Below, in pieces: positions 12,328-26,919 of a stretch of DNA of 64,000 bases. The stretch comes from Cokeromyces recurvatus (taxonomy: Eukaryota > Mucoromycota > Mucoromycetes > Mucorales > Mucoraceae): contig NW_026251407.1 of assembly GCF_025118155.1 (NCBI RefSeq), positions 62,001-126,000 of the forward strand, in the 5' to 3' direction. Numbering within the stretch: position 1 is the stretch's first letter; the number at the start of each line of letters is the position of its first letter. The notes under the pieces were generated by a model. It saw only the letters and a list, made by a program, of their open reading frames with translations, did no database searches and was not told the DNA's origin. The position numbers and the translations under genes are program-made.

Positions 12328-14781
12328 ATGCGAAATTTACTCATCATCAGTACATTAATCAAATCACTTTTGATACCATCATAGTATGTTTATATTTTAT
12401 TTTATTTTCATACTTGTTCATAATGATGAACTTTTTATTTTATTTTATTTTATTTTATTTTTGTTTTCTTATCATTAGTCGATCCACAGATTTTGAGGTA
12501 CATAGAAATTGGTTAGCCATCACACATAGCTTACCTATCCAGAAGTGGTATATTGAAGTAAGCAATTAGTAATAATAATAATAAAGGGACTACTTTATAT
12601 TGTTTATTCTAAAGTCTTATTAGAACACTTCAGAGTGGACATTAGATTATCCCCCTTTTTTTGCATGGTTTGAGAAATTCTTGAGTATGTTTGCTGCTTT
12701 AGTGGATCCTGAAATGCTTAAAGTGGATAATCTTAATTATGAGAGTATTGAGACGGTTATTTTTCAACGCTTGACTGTTATTGTGAGTGAATTGGTATTC
12801 TATTGGGCTTTATTAAGGTATATATCCAAATACATATTATAAATATATGTATATTATGTAGTATAAGCCCCTATATATTAAAAATAAATAATATAATAGA
12901 TATGTGAAATACTTTGGAAACAAATATGTTAACTGTGTCTTAGCTGGTGCCTTATTCCTTCATCCTGGCCTTATTATTGTAGATCATATCCTTTTTCTTC
13001 TTTAAATCAAATCAAAAAAAAAAAAAATAGGCCTATTTTAGATACATATTTATATTAATCCTTAACGAATTTCTTACATATTCATTTCCAATATAACGGT
13101 CTACTTTATGGTATCTTGGTTTTATCTATAGTTGAAGCTAAAAGAGTAAGTCATATATTTTTTAAAAAAAACAACAACAAAAGAATTGGAGTTTAACTTC
13201 CTTGTAGAACAATTTACTTTGTTCTGGTGTATTGTTTGCTATTTTACTTAATTTTAAACATATCTACTTGTATATGTCACCTGCTTATTTTATATATTTG
13301 CTTAAATCCTATTGCTTTATTCAACAAAATGGGGCAAGTAAGTTTAAAATAGAAATGAATTGTACTTGCACTTGTACTAATCTTTTTTTTTTTTATTAAA
13401 GTCAAATTTTCTATGAAAAGACTAACAATATTAGGTAGTTCTGTTCTGGCAGTTTTTGCCATTTCATTTGGCCCTTTCATTTACTTGGGGCAATTACCCG
13501 ACCTGTTTCAACGCCTCTTCCCATTTACCCGAGGTCTTTGCCATGCATATTGGGCACCTAATTTTTGGGCGCTTTATGCAGGTCTTGATAGAGTTTTAAT
13601 TGTGTGTAAGTAATGATGTTGTACAAAATGGTAATATTCTTACATTGATATCCTAGTTGCAAAGAGATTTGGATGGAGCTTAAAGGAAGAAGCAATCTCT
13701 TCAATGACAAGAGGATATGTCGGGGATACTCAATTTGCTGTTTTACCTACAATTGAAGCTATTCATACATTAATTATCACCGTCGTTATTCAACTGGTAT
13801 GTATTTTTTTTTTCTAGAAAAAAAAATAAGATGGCCTTAAAAAAAAAAATTGATTAGCTAAGCTTTTTCCCTCTCTCTTCACTATTTTTAATTTTAAAAA
13901 AAAATAATATTTGATTTATTTACAGATCGTATTACAAAAACTATGGAGAAAGCCTACATTTAATAACTTTTTATCTTCACTTATCTTGTGCACATTTTCT
14001 TCTTATTTATTTGGATGGCATGTGCATGAAAAAGCCATTATGCTTGTTTTGATCCCTTTTGGGTAAGTTCCAAAATTACATATAAAACAAAAACACCGTT
14101 TACCGGCTTTACTCATTTCCGACAAAAAAAAAAACGCCATTATTATTATAGATTGATGGCAGCAAATAGTAAAGTTAATTTGCGTATTTTAATTATTTTA
14201 AGTGCCGCTGGAATTGTATCTTTATATCCTTTACTATTTCATCCTGCTGGTAAGTAAGAAAGCAAACACAATATATTGATCTCATTTATTTCCTTCCTTC
14301 CTTCCTTCCTTTCTACCCCCCGCTGACCTATTTTCGTCTTCTTTTTCCCTAATTTTTTTTTACATATGTTATGATACATACTAGAAACACCAATTAAGAT
14401 TATATTGACATTATTATGGTTTTGCGTCGTTATACCTAGTCTTGCAAATAATATAAAAACGTGAGTAATCTACTAAAACGATCCACTTTCTTTTATTTTT
14501 TCTAACTATTATTTATTTCATTTTATTTCATTTTATTTCATTTCATTTCATTTTATTTCACTTTATTTTATTTTTTTTACAGACCCCTCAAGGAACTCTT
14601 GACCATAGAAAAAAATTATTTGGCGGGAATGTTTCTTCTCCAAGCTTATACCGAGTTTGGACATGTATTGATTTTTGGAGACAAACTTCAGTTCTTACCA
14701 TTAATGGTCACAAGTCTTTATTGTGCTATAGGAATCATATATGGCTGGGCATATTTTATGTTGAATTATTTAACTAATTAA
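12328..14781 (+). CDS. ALG8: Dolichyl-P-Glc alpha-1,3-glucosyltransferase ALG8
   Basis: Adds the second glucose to the lipid-linked oligosaccharide (Glc1Man9GlcNAc2-PP-dolichol) in the ER lumen, before transfer to asparagine. Twelve exons: 12328-12383, 12479-12557, 12624-12817, 12900-12985, 13078-13145, 13208-13337, 13402-13605, 13657-13796, 13926-14062, 14152-14249, 14385-14460, 14583-14781; 488 residues, multi-pass membrane. Family blocks are all present: [79 protein letters not shown] and [10 protein letters not shown]. These identify ALG8 rather than ALG6. Intron 4 is an AT-AC intron (see separate entry); the other ten are GT-AG. All exon phases are consistent end to end. Start chosen at the ATG that gives a short hydrophobic N-terminus as in the family. 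Confidence 0.95.
12986..13077 (+). other. U12-type AT-AC intron of ALG8
   Basis: This 92-nt intron starts ATATCCTTTTTC and ends TTCTTAC, with the branch-point motif TCCTTAAC at 13059-13066, about 12 nt from the 3' end. These are the minor-spliceosome consensus signals. No GT exists at the left junction and no AG fits the right one, while joining C at 12985 to AT at 13078 restores [10 protein letters not shown], which is invariant in ALG8. Confidence 0.9.
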
Positions 14782-15202
14782 ATAATAGAATTATTAATAA
14801 AAGAAGAATACATACATACATACATTTATATATATATATTTTTTTAACAAAAAGGAAATACTAAATTAATATTGTTTTATATGTTAATATGAAAAAGATC
14901 ATTGGGACATAATGTTTCAGAGAAGTGGGGGGGGGAGAGAGAGAGAGAAAGAAAGTTTAAAAAAAAAGGGAAATAGAATGCAACATTCTTCACCCACAAT
15001 TATTTTCTAAAATAGGCGAATCCAAACGGAAATTGTAAGACACCTGGGAAAAAGTGGAATGAATCAAAGGACATAAGCCTTCTAATTTGTATATAAAAAG
15101 GATCAACCTTTCTTTGATTCTATGATGTTTGTACTTTAGTTTTTTTTTTTATTTTATTTTTATTTTTTATTTTTTATTTTTTATTTTAATTAATCAAGTA
15201 CA
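14782..15202. other. Intergenic, hexose transporter promoter region
   Basis: 421 bp without a gene. It holds a CATA microsatellite (about 14811-14824), a G8 run with GA repeats (about 14928-14950) and T-rich blocks (TATTTT repeats at 15150-15190) immediately before the transporter ATG. Confidence 0.6.
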
Positions 15203-16786
15203 ATGGATTCAAAAGAAGTCAAGTTGCCGATGTACATGGTGTACTGTGTAGTCATGGCTTGTCTTGAATCTTTAAGTAACGGTTATGTTATTGGTTCTGC
15301 AAACGTTCCTGGTGCTGTTACTCATGGTTGTAAAAATGGTATGGCTCATGTTGCTAGTAAAGCGTTACCTGATTGTTTACCTATGGATACTGCACTTTGG
15401 TAAATACATAAAAATAGATATAGATTTGTATTAATATTAACCCGCTGTCTTTTTTTTTTTTTTCTTAGGGGTTTCGCTGTGTCTTCCTATTGTGTAGGTG
15501 GTTTAGTTGCTTCTTTAGTGGGTGGTTCAATTCAAGAAAGATTAGGTCGTCGTTTGACAATTGTTGTAAACAATGCAGGTTTTATTATTGGTTCACTTTT
15601 ATGTGCTGTTTCTGTGCATCAAGCTATGTTTATTATTGGTCGTCTTCTTTGTGGTGTTTCTTGTGGTCTTGGTTCACTTGTCGTTCCTACCTATATTGGT
15701 GAAGTTTCTACTATTAAAGGTCGTGGTACGATGGGTTCATGTAATCAATTCTTGGTCGTTATTGGTATTCTTTTATCATCTGTCATCGGTCTTCCATTAG
15801 CCAAGGTTCCACTTTGGCGTATCAATTATGCCATCCCTGCCTTCCCTGCCATCTTCCAAGCCGTCTTTATGGGAACTTGTGTTGAATCCCCTCGTTGGTT
15901 GGTCTCAAGAAACCGTATTGAAGAAGCTCGTGCTAATCTTCAAAGACTTCGTGGTAACGCTAATATTGAACAAGAATTCTTTGAAATGGTCGAAGGTCAA
16001 TTGGGTACTGCTACTGCTACTGTCTTGCTCCGTGGTGGTGATGAAGGTATCAAGGTAGATGACGATAAGGATATGTCCATGCCTAATGAAGGTGCTCTTG
16101 AAAAGGGTAACGGTGGTGCTGGTAATGCCCTTCGTCCTCCTATGTCCATGTGGGAAGTCGTAAAGGACCCTCTCCTTCGTCGTATTGGTTTCATCGTCTT
16201 TGTTCATCACGTTATCCAACAACTCTCCGGTATGAACGCTGTCATGTACTACTCTACTGATATCTTCTTGCTCGCCTTTAACGGTTCTGAAAGTATGGCT
16301 CAACTTATGGCTATCATCACCACTATTGTTAACTTTGTTGCTACCATCTTGGCTATTGGTGTCATTGATCGATATGGTCGTCGTGTGTTGTTGTTGATTG
16401 CTGAAGCTGGTACCTGTATCTTCTCTGTTTTGTTGGTTATCGGTTACAAGACAAATACACCCGGTCTTTTGATTGCCTCTGTCTTCTTGTATGTCGCTTC
16501 CTTCGCTGTCGGTATTGGTCCCATCCCTTGGTTGATTACATCTGAAATGACTCCTACTTATGCTGCCTCCTCTGTAGGTGCTGCCGCTACTTGTATTAAT
16601 TGGTGTATGAACTTCTTGATTGGTCAACTTTTCCCTGTCATCTTTGCCGCCATTCACGGTTGGTCCTTCTTGATTTTCGCCGTTATCTGTTTCTCTGCTT
16701 TCTGCTTTACCTTTATCTTCCTTCATGAAACTAAGGGTAAATCTCTTGAAAGCATCGTTCGTGGATACGAAAAGCATGTTAACTAA
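15203..16786 (+). CDS. Hexose transporter, MFS sugar por family (GLUT-like)
   Basis: Plasma-membrane sugar carrier of the major facilitator superfamily. Two exons (15203-15399, 15469-16786), 504 residues, about twelve membrane helices in two halves. Sugar-porter signatures are present: ERLGRR after helix 2, GRLLCGVSCGLGSLVVPTYI with GE-S-RG after it, ESPRWL at the end of the first half, QQLSGMNAVMYYSTDIF in helix 7, DRYGRR between helices 8 and 9, and ETKGKSLESI after helix 12. The central loop carries an acidic and Gly-rich insertion at about residues 245-275. The coding sequence is richer in GC and preferred codons than its neighbours, which suggests high expression. Substrate is most likely glucose or another hexose; the sequence alone does not fix it. 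Confidence 0.93.
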
Positions 16787-16888
16787 ACCTCTACTACTAC
16801 TCTTACTACTACTACTCAATAATCATCATTATTTGTAACTTTTAAACACTTTATAACTAACAAGAAAAAAAAAATTTTTTTTTTACTA

Positions 16889-16919
<31 letters not shown>

Positions 16920-17084
16920 CCTTGTTTCTTTTTTTCATTATTGTATTTTTATACCTATTTAGTTTAATAATTTTATATATACACATGTGTATATAAATGT
17001 GTATTATTATTTTTTTATTTTTTTTTTCCATTGTTGAATATCAATAAATATTACATGTATTTTTATTAATTAAGATAATGTTTA

Positions 17085-18683
17085 TTAAAAATAACGTCCT
17101 TCTAGTAAATAAGATTTTTCACTTTTTTGTTGAACTGAAGGACCAAAGATAGGATCAGGTAAAACAAAATTTTTCAATTCTAATAAGCCTCTTCCACCAG
17201 GTATGAGTTTTTGTAATTCTTGACGAGTAGGAACAGGCTCATACGATACCTAAAAAAAAAAGGAAACGTAGATACATGTAAAAGGATTATTATACATTAA
17301 AATGCGTTCAACATATCTATTTTCTTACAGTATTATTGATCATGGTATATTTAGAGACAAGTTCAGATATGGCTTCTTTTTCTTTTGCTGCCCTAGCAGC
17401 GATAGCAGATTTACGTATATGAGGTTTTGATAAACTTGAGTGATGAATTAAATTTAATTCAGCTTTACATTCTCTTGCAAATCCAACAGCCTGACCCATT
17501 TTTCTTTTATTTAAAAAATGAAATTAATATTTATTCAAGTCACTTGTTATTAGTATGATGACTTACTGATTATCATTAGCATCCATAGCTAAATACTTCT
17601 TTGCTAACGCCTAAAATATTTTTATATATTGTATTGTATCATTATCATGATTTGTTCTTTTTTCTTTCTTTCTTTAAAAGATGATGTATTTACTTTATAA
17701 AATAGTGTCCCATCAGCCAAATATTTTTTCAATTCAGTTGAAATATCTTGATTTAGTGTCGATATCAAACTACAAGCCATTTCATATTGACCTGCAACAC
17801 CTATAAATAATTTAGCAATGAGTGATTTTGATACATTATTTGTAGCTAATGCTCTATTGATGGAGATAGATTGTGCATCTGCTAAAGCCATTCTATAAAA
17901 TAGTATAGTTTGTGAATATTTATGCATCTTTTTGTTGGTATCGTATTATCAACCATCTTACTTTGAAAGGGCGACAGGAAATTCACGCACTGTTTCTACA
18001 GGTCGATTGTCAGGTGATTGTTTCCAAGTAGGTATCACTTCATTCGCAACAAACTGAAAGACACCAGCGGCTGTATTTAACATGTCTGCCATTTTATTTG
18101 TAGCGGGTTCTTGCTTGGATAGATCATTATTCACTTGTAAAGAAAGTGCATAAGCGTACGTCATTAAAACAAAGATGAGTTCATATTGAATATCGATACA
18201 AGAGATACGAGGTGCATTACTTCCAGTGTGAATGAGATGGTCACTTAAGGTAGAACGCCAAGAGGTTTCTTAAATAGTAATGTCAAATCCGTTATTCATA
18301 AACATGCATGCAATTATACTTTTTTTTTTGTTATTATTTACCTATGCTTTTCTTTAATTGAAGTTTTTTAGTTTCAATACAATTCACAATGCTTATCAAG
18401 TAGGGTAAATATTCTTCTATTATCTTTTATTGTTATAACAGGAAAAAAAAAAAAAAAAGAGTGAGCATGTCAAATATAAGATGGGAAACATATTGTTTAC
18501 ATTAATAAGAAGTTGGTAATCACGAGTTGATTGATTTTCTTTTTTTAATTCTTTCAATACAGCTCTTAAACGACCTCTTTGAGCCGTTGCATCTGAGATT
18601 TCAGAAGAATAGGGTGCAGTTGTTTCAAGATAATCTGCAAATGATAAAGATCCAGTCGTTGGAAGTGAATATGGAAAGCTCAT
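17085..18683 (-). CDS. palC: BRO1-domain pH-response protein PalC/Rim23-like
   Basis: Component of the fungal Pal/Rim alkaline-pH signalling pathway; in better-studied fungi PalC carries a BRO1 domain, binds ESCRT-III Vps32 and recruits the machinery to PalH at the plasma membrane. Seven exons on the minus strand (18501-18683, 18342-18423, 17962-18268, 17694-17892, 17567-17610, 17329-17503, 17085-17249), 384 residues, all phases consistent. The N-terminus FPYSLPTTGSLSFADYL and later EEYLPYLISIVNCIE and MTYAYALSLQVNND match PalC rather than Bro1/Alix, and the length also fits a lone BRO1 domain. No long proline-rich tail is present. It converges with the hexose transporter. The alternative is a BROX-like protein, which shares the fold. 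Confidence 0.8.
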
Positions 18684-18873
18684 TTCTATTTTTTATTTTA
18701 TTTAATTTGGCAGGAGATAGAAATAAATAAAATAAAAGTGTCAAGTATATATTTTTTATTATTAAAAGTCAAATATTTTACAGTTTTTTTTTTTCCCCCC
18801 AATTCAAGACATTTCATTTCCAGTAACATACCTTATAAGATTAACATAAAAAAAGACTCTATTATTTACTCAT

Positions 18874-21949
<3,076 letters not shown>

Positions 21950-22135
21950 ATTTTTACCAGCTAAGCTATTCAATTTTAAAGAACAAATGTTATTTACAGC
22001 AAATAAAGGTCAACCAAAATACTAATAAATAAACAAACAAACCAATCATGTTCCTTTTTTTTTATTTTATTTTATTTTAGTTAATAAAATAATAATAAAA
22101 AAAAATTGTATGTATGTATGCATGTATTCATTCAT

Positions 22136-23883
22136 TCATTCATTCATAAGGTCTTCAATTTCTTTTGGTAAGGCGGGTTGTGCATGTATCATATGATCTT
22201 CCATAAGTGATTCATTATATTTTTCTACATGAAGACGTACAGACGAAATAGGAGGGAATGCGTTTAATTTACTAAGTACAAGTCTTTGTCTTTGATGCTG
22301 GATATAACCACGAATATAGCCCTAAAACAACAAAGATAGAGAATAAGGATTATTGGGGGGAGAGGGGAAAAGTTACTTTTTTTTTTCTTTACCTGGCTAA
22401 TAAGTGAGACTAAAATACATTCTAAATCCTCCATTCCAAAGGGAACTCGTTTCTTCTTTTTCATGGATAACTTGAAAGCATTATAACAATCTTTGAAGCT
22501 GATAACATGTGCATGCACACCAAGTCGCTTCCTTGCTGCATGTAAATTTTTTATCAAGCAACGCCAAACCAACACGACTCCTCTTTCTCGTAATAAAAGG
22601 AATGTTAAATGATGATAAAAATAATGAAAGTACTTTTTCAAGTGTTGCAAAAAGCCATAAATATAGCCAGAACGGATCATTTTGATTAAATTTGAATAAG
22701 GTCCAACTAATTGGTATTTTTCTAATAACTGTACAGATGGAAAGTAACCAAGAATAATACGTGTTGGTATTAAATAATGTAAGATGAGTCGTTTATTATG
22801 CCATTGTTGAGCATGACATCTTTCAAATGCAAATAAGAGATACTCTTGTGCCTTAATTAAAACAAAGAGGAATCAGTAAAGAATGATGAAATATCATAGA
22901 TTGTCTATATACCTGTTTTAATCTTCCATGATATAATGCATATCTGCCAATATAATATTTATAAGTTACTTGTTGACTTATAGGAAACATATCTAACTCT
23001 ACTCCTCCAGTGCGTATGTTCGATATAAATGTTTGACACATTCTAACTGAATTAAGCTTGAAATAGACTTTAAAAGCTAAATTTGTAACATGAAAAATGC
23101 CTTGACGTTTTGAACTTTCAAACGGTGATCTTTAACGATATCTTTTTTTTTTAGTAAAATATATAATAATTGAATCAAACATATCTTTACCTATCAGCTA
23201 ACATAATATTAAACATTTTTGAAAGCAATCTTGCTGCTGTATTCGCTTTACGGGCCTTGCCCTTAAGTCCTAATTGATCCACCTAATAAAAAAAAAAAAA
23301 AAAAAAGTGTGAATAAATAAATTTTATATAAAAAACACTTGCACATTAAGGGACTTACTCGAAATGCTAATGTTACAAGTAATGTTGATAATGTCTTAAC
23401 AACAGGTAATTGATAAAAGGTATCTGGTCCATTAAATACAGGAATGAATGAACTACTCGGGTGATTAATATTGCTTATATTATTATTATTATTATTATTT
23501 AAATGCTATACCTGTAAAAGGTTGATAATTTATCAAATACAAACTTAATATCTGTATTATCGATATGTCGTATGAGTTCTATATAATGAATGATTGCTTC
23601 TGCTAAGGAATAGGACGTATCTTCTAGAATGTTATTTACTATTTCTTCTACTTGTTGTTCTGATGTCTATAACAAAAGGATAATGCACATTAAAACTTGG
23701 AACACATATCATTTATAATCTATTTTTTTTTTTCATTATTATTATTACTTGATGAAGATCTTGGAGAAGGGTAATGACAACTGGACTAAATTGATTAACT
23801 GTTATTAATTGAGTAAATAGTTGCTCATCTTGATGAATATATGCTAATTGCACTTTATTAACGAATTCTCTGATGTTTGACAT
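22136..23883 (-). CDS. PCI-domain protein, PCID2/Thp1-type TREX-2 subunit
   Basis: TREX-2 scaffold subunit that couples transcription to mRNA export at the nuclear pore. Seven exons (23749-23883, 23512-23666, 23359-23452, 23191-23282, 22913-23129, 22393-22851, 22136-22321), 445 residues, all in phase. Family blocks: QQVTYKYYIGRYALYHGRLK, EYLLFAFERCHAQQWHNKR, LHYLIPTRIILGYFP, EDLECILVSLISQGYIRGYI and SKLNAFPPIS. These cover the PCI domain and the winged-helix end. The exon 3 acceptor is a tandem GAG-TAG and could be used three bases upstream, adding one Ser. The related COP9/CSN12 branch is the alternative, but the length and C-terminal block fit PCID2. It lies next to another mRNA-export gene. 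Confidence 0.88.
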
Positions 23884-23944
23884 TTAACTATATTACTGGG
23901 AAAAAAATAAAATAAAAATAAATAAATAAATAAAATTGATAAAT

Positions 23945-23975
<31 letters not shown>

Positions 23976-24140
23976 TCGCCAGACAATTTCTAGCCATGGT
24001 AAACACGATAAAGATTGAAATTCATTATTAAGACTAAAGTTAGAACTATTTCTACAGTAGATAAATGACACTTCTTTAAATATATTTTAATAATGCTATT
24101 TATTTATTTATTCATTCATTTATTCATTAAAAATATAAGA

Positions 24141-24597
24141 CTAGTAATAACGATCATATCTTGATGACATTTGATCTGAATACATTTTACCAGATGAACT
24201 ATAAATACAGAGTATCATTTAAGCATTGATCAAGCTATTTCCCTTTTTTTTTTTTTTTTTTTCTTCTTCTTCTTTTTACCTATAACTTGGTTGAATAATA
24301 GATTGAATTTGCTTTGCAGCAAAGCTTTGTGGAGGTTTTGGTTCTCGTAAAATAATACGTAAAAATTTACCTAATTAAAAAAATATAAGGGACTATATTC
24401 ATCTACCATATAAATATATGTATATACCATCTGCCAATTGGTTATCCATCATGGCAATACAATCTAATGCTGCACTTTTTGTACTAAATTCCACTTCTGC
24501 TTCTCCAAAAGAACGACCTGCACGATCTCTTAAAACTTCACAATGCAAAATATTACCAAATTGTTCAAAGGAAATCTATTGCAAAAGAGTTAATTTT

Positions 24598-24628
<31 letters not shown>

Positions 24629-25385
24629 GTTTAAATGTTAATCAAGCAACTACTCTACTCTAACATCTTCTGAATTAGCACCAGGATCTAAGCCAGTGAT
24701 TAAAACGGTAGCTGGGCCTGATTCACCTTTGATTGACAAACCAGGTCTAGCTACAGCTGTGTTTGATCGACCGCGAATTGTAAATTCACCCATTCTCTCT
24801 GAAGGTCTTGGTTCATAAGCCATAGCATCTATACGCATACCACGATTTTCTCTCGGTGGCGATAGTGGCTCTCGAACTCTTGATATTGTTGTTCCCAAAC
24901 GACTGCTGTTTGTAGTAATAACGCTTTTAATTCGTGGCTGCTCTTCCTTTGAAGAAGGACCAAGTCTATTTCGAATAATGCTTGTTGATTTGGGAAGTGT
25001 CTTTGTAATGATAATTTGAGATGGATCCGCTTTTACAGGTTTTGTTGGCGTTTGATGAAGTCTATTTTTTGCTGTAAAAAGGGGACCTCTTGGAGTACTC
25101 ATAGTTTTAGAGGTGGACTTTATTTTATAAAATGATTAGTTTCTTAATAATAATAATTAAAGAGGGTATTAAACAAATATGACTTACTAAACGTGAGTTG
25201 ATGCTACTACTAGTAGTTTGACGTTGTTTTGGTTTAGTTATTTTTGCTTTGTTTGTTTGAATAGGAGGTCGAGGATCTTGTTTTTTATTTTTTTGTTGCT
25301 TAGGGTTGTCCTTCTTGCCATTTTGTTTTCTCTTTTTAATGAGATCATCCAGAGATGAATCAAGGTCCATTGGGCTATAACTCAT
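24141..25385 (-). CDS. ALYREF/Yra1-like mRNA export adaptor
   Basis: RNA-binding adaptor that links spliced mRNA and the helicase UAP56/Sub2 to export receptors. Five exons (25188-25385, 24659-25117, 24428-24575, 24280-24370, 24141-24198), 317 residues. The N-terminus carries MDLDSSLDDLIKKRKQN, which fits the UAP56-binding motif of REF/UIF proteins, followed by a basic, Arg-rich region. An RRM spans about residues 195-275, with RNP2-like TVLITGLD and RNP1-like RSFGEAEVEF. The tail is Ser/Tyr-rich and ends YDRYY. The single REF-type RRM and N-terminal motif favour this family over generic RRM proteins; the Arg/Pro stretch is longer than in Yra1. Same strand as the TREX-2 subunit gene, separated by 257 bp. 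Confidence 0.78.
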
Positions 25386-25422
25386 TTTACTTGAAAAATA
25401 TTGTTATATTAAAAAAAGAAAG

Positions 25423-25453
<31 letters not shown>

Positions 25454-25555
25454 GTAAATAAATATGAAATTTAACTAGGAATAATAATAATAATAATAAA
25501 AACGAACGAAAAAAAACGAAAAAAAAAATTAAATTAAAGCCAATCAAATTTTTAT

Positions 25556-26919
25556 TCATGGAGCTATCCAGTGTTTTACTATTGGACTTGCACCTAAGGT
25601 TGGATGTAATACTACATATTTGAAAAAATATTCTAAATCTCTTCTTCTTTGTTCAACAAAGGTAGGTGTAAATTTGCCAACCACTTTTTTGGGCGGTAGT
25701 TTTGGTATACTTCTCTTTAAAGTTGGATATTCTTTCACAAGTGCTTCTCTTAATTCAACAAAGTCAGAATATCGTTTACGTACAGTAATTGGGGCACCCT
25801 ATATAAACTATATTCATAAATAAATACTGTACTGTACTGTATTATCTTACGTAATAGTACTCACATACCTTATCACTTAGAATAGTACAACTATAACAAA
25901 TGTAACTACCATAACCTATACCTATACGTAGAGGATGATCTACAATAGCATCTGTCGCAAATATAAAATGGTTTGTATCATCTTTACTATTATCATTTTT
26001 AAAAAAATTAATGTGTGCCGCTCCTTCACGATTGACAGGTGTAGACTGTGATGCTCGAAGTCCTTTAAATAATGGAAATAGACTGTTTTTAGTAGTCGAT
26101 TTTGTAGCCTTTTTCATTGCTATTAACTCGTTGCCATCTTCGTCTATCTTTTTTTTTTTTTTTTTTTTTTTTTTGCTATGCAATAAGCTATATGTCATAT
26201 TTGTTTATTCATTGAAAGAAATAATAGCTTACCGTAATAGATCTTCGACCGAAAATCGGTCTATTCTCAAATGACATAGAATCAATAGTTGTTTTTGATA
26301 TAGAAGAAGATGGGCTACAACTAAGAGTAGGTTGCGCTATACCAGTTTCCTCATAATTGTTTATCGTTAATTCCCGGTCTGGTTCAGGCAATTCTTCTGA
26401 AGCATCCAAGAATTGTTCATCAGAATCTTCATCATCGTCTTCATTATTGTGTACCTCTTTAATATCCAAAACATGAGTGTTATCTGTTGGTTTAAATGTT
26501 TGAGTTGTTGACAATCTTAATGGTGAGGATTGACTTGTCACTGGTTTTACATTAACACTAACTTTTTTTTTTTTTTTTTTTTTTTTTAATAAAAATAAGA
26601 AATGTTAACAATTATGTTTGTTTGTTTGATTGAATAATTCAGATTTCTTACGATTCAAGGCTTCTTGTAATTTTTTTCGAACATCCTCCATTAATAGATC
26701 TGCTTTTTTATTCCATTCAGAATTATTCTCGACAATAGTACCAATTTCATCCAGATTATCTTGTAGCTGAACCAACTTTTTGATGCCTTCCCGTAAATCT
26801 TTACATATATAATGAATAGAAGAAGTTGCTTTGTTTTCTTTGACGATTTTATCTAAATTCACCCATTCATTTTGACATTGTTCTAATAATTCGTTTATTT
26901 TTTGTTGATAATCAATCAT
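25556..26919 (-). CDS. PX-domain protein, Ypt35-like
   Basis: Phosphoinositide-binding protein probably acting on endosomes or vacuole. Four exons are proposed (26652-26919, 26233-26561, 25869-26147, 25556-25798), 372 residues. The C-terminal PX domain is clear: IGIGYGSYICYSCTILSDK, then the phosphoinositide-contact RKRYSDFVELREAL, LKRSIPKLPPKKVVGKF and the helix EQRRRDLEYFFKYVVLHP. The first exon encodes a coiled coil (MIDYQQKINELLEQCQNEW onward). It could instead be a separate 104-residue gene ending at 26605; then the PX protein would start at 26541 with 276 residues. A good GTAAGA donor, matched phase and a second intron of the same odd design favour one gene. Between lies an acidic, Ser-rich linker. 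Confidence 0.72.

Noticed and set aside
15905..16819. Long 304-codon frame opposite the hexose transporter
   Set aside because: Antisense shadow of a codon-biased gene; its composition mirrors the transporter and carries no domain.
26605..26919. Stand-alone coiled-coil gene of 104 residues
   Set aside because: Kept as the alternative only; donor, phase and intron style favour its use as first exon of the PX gene.
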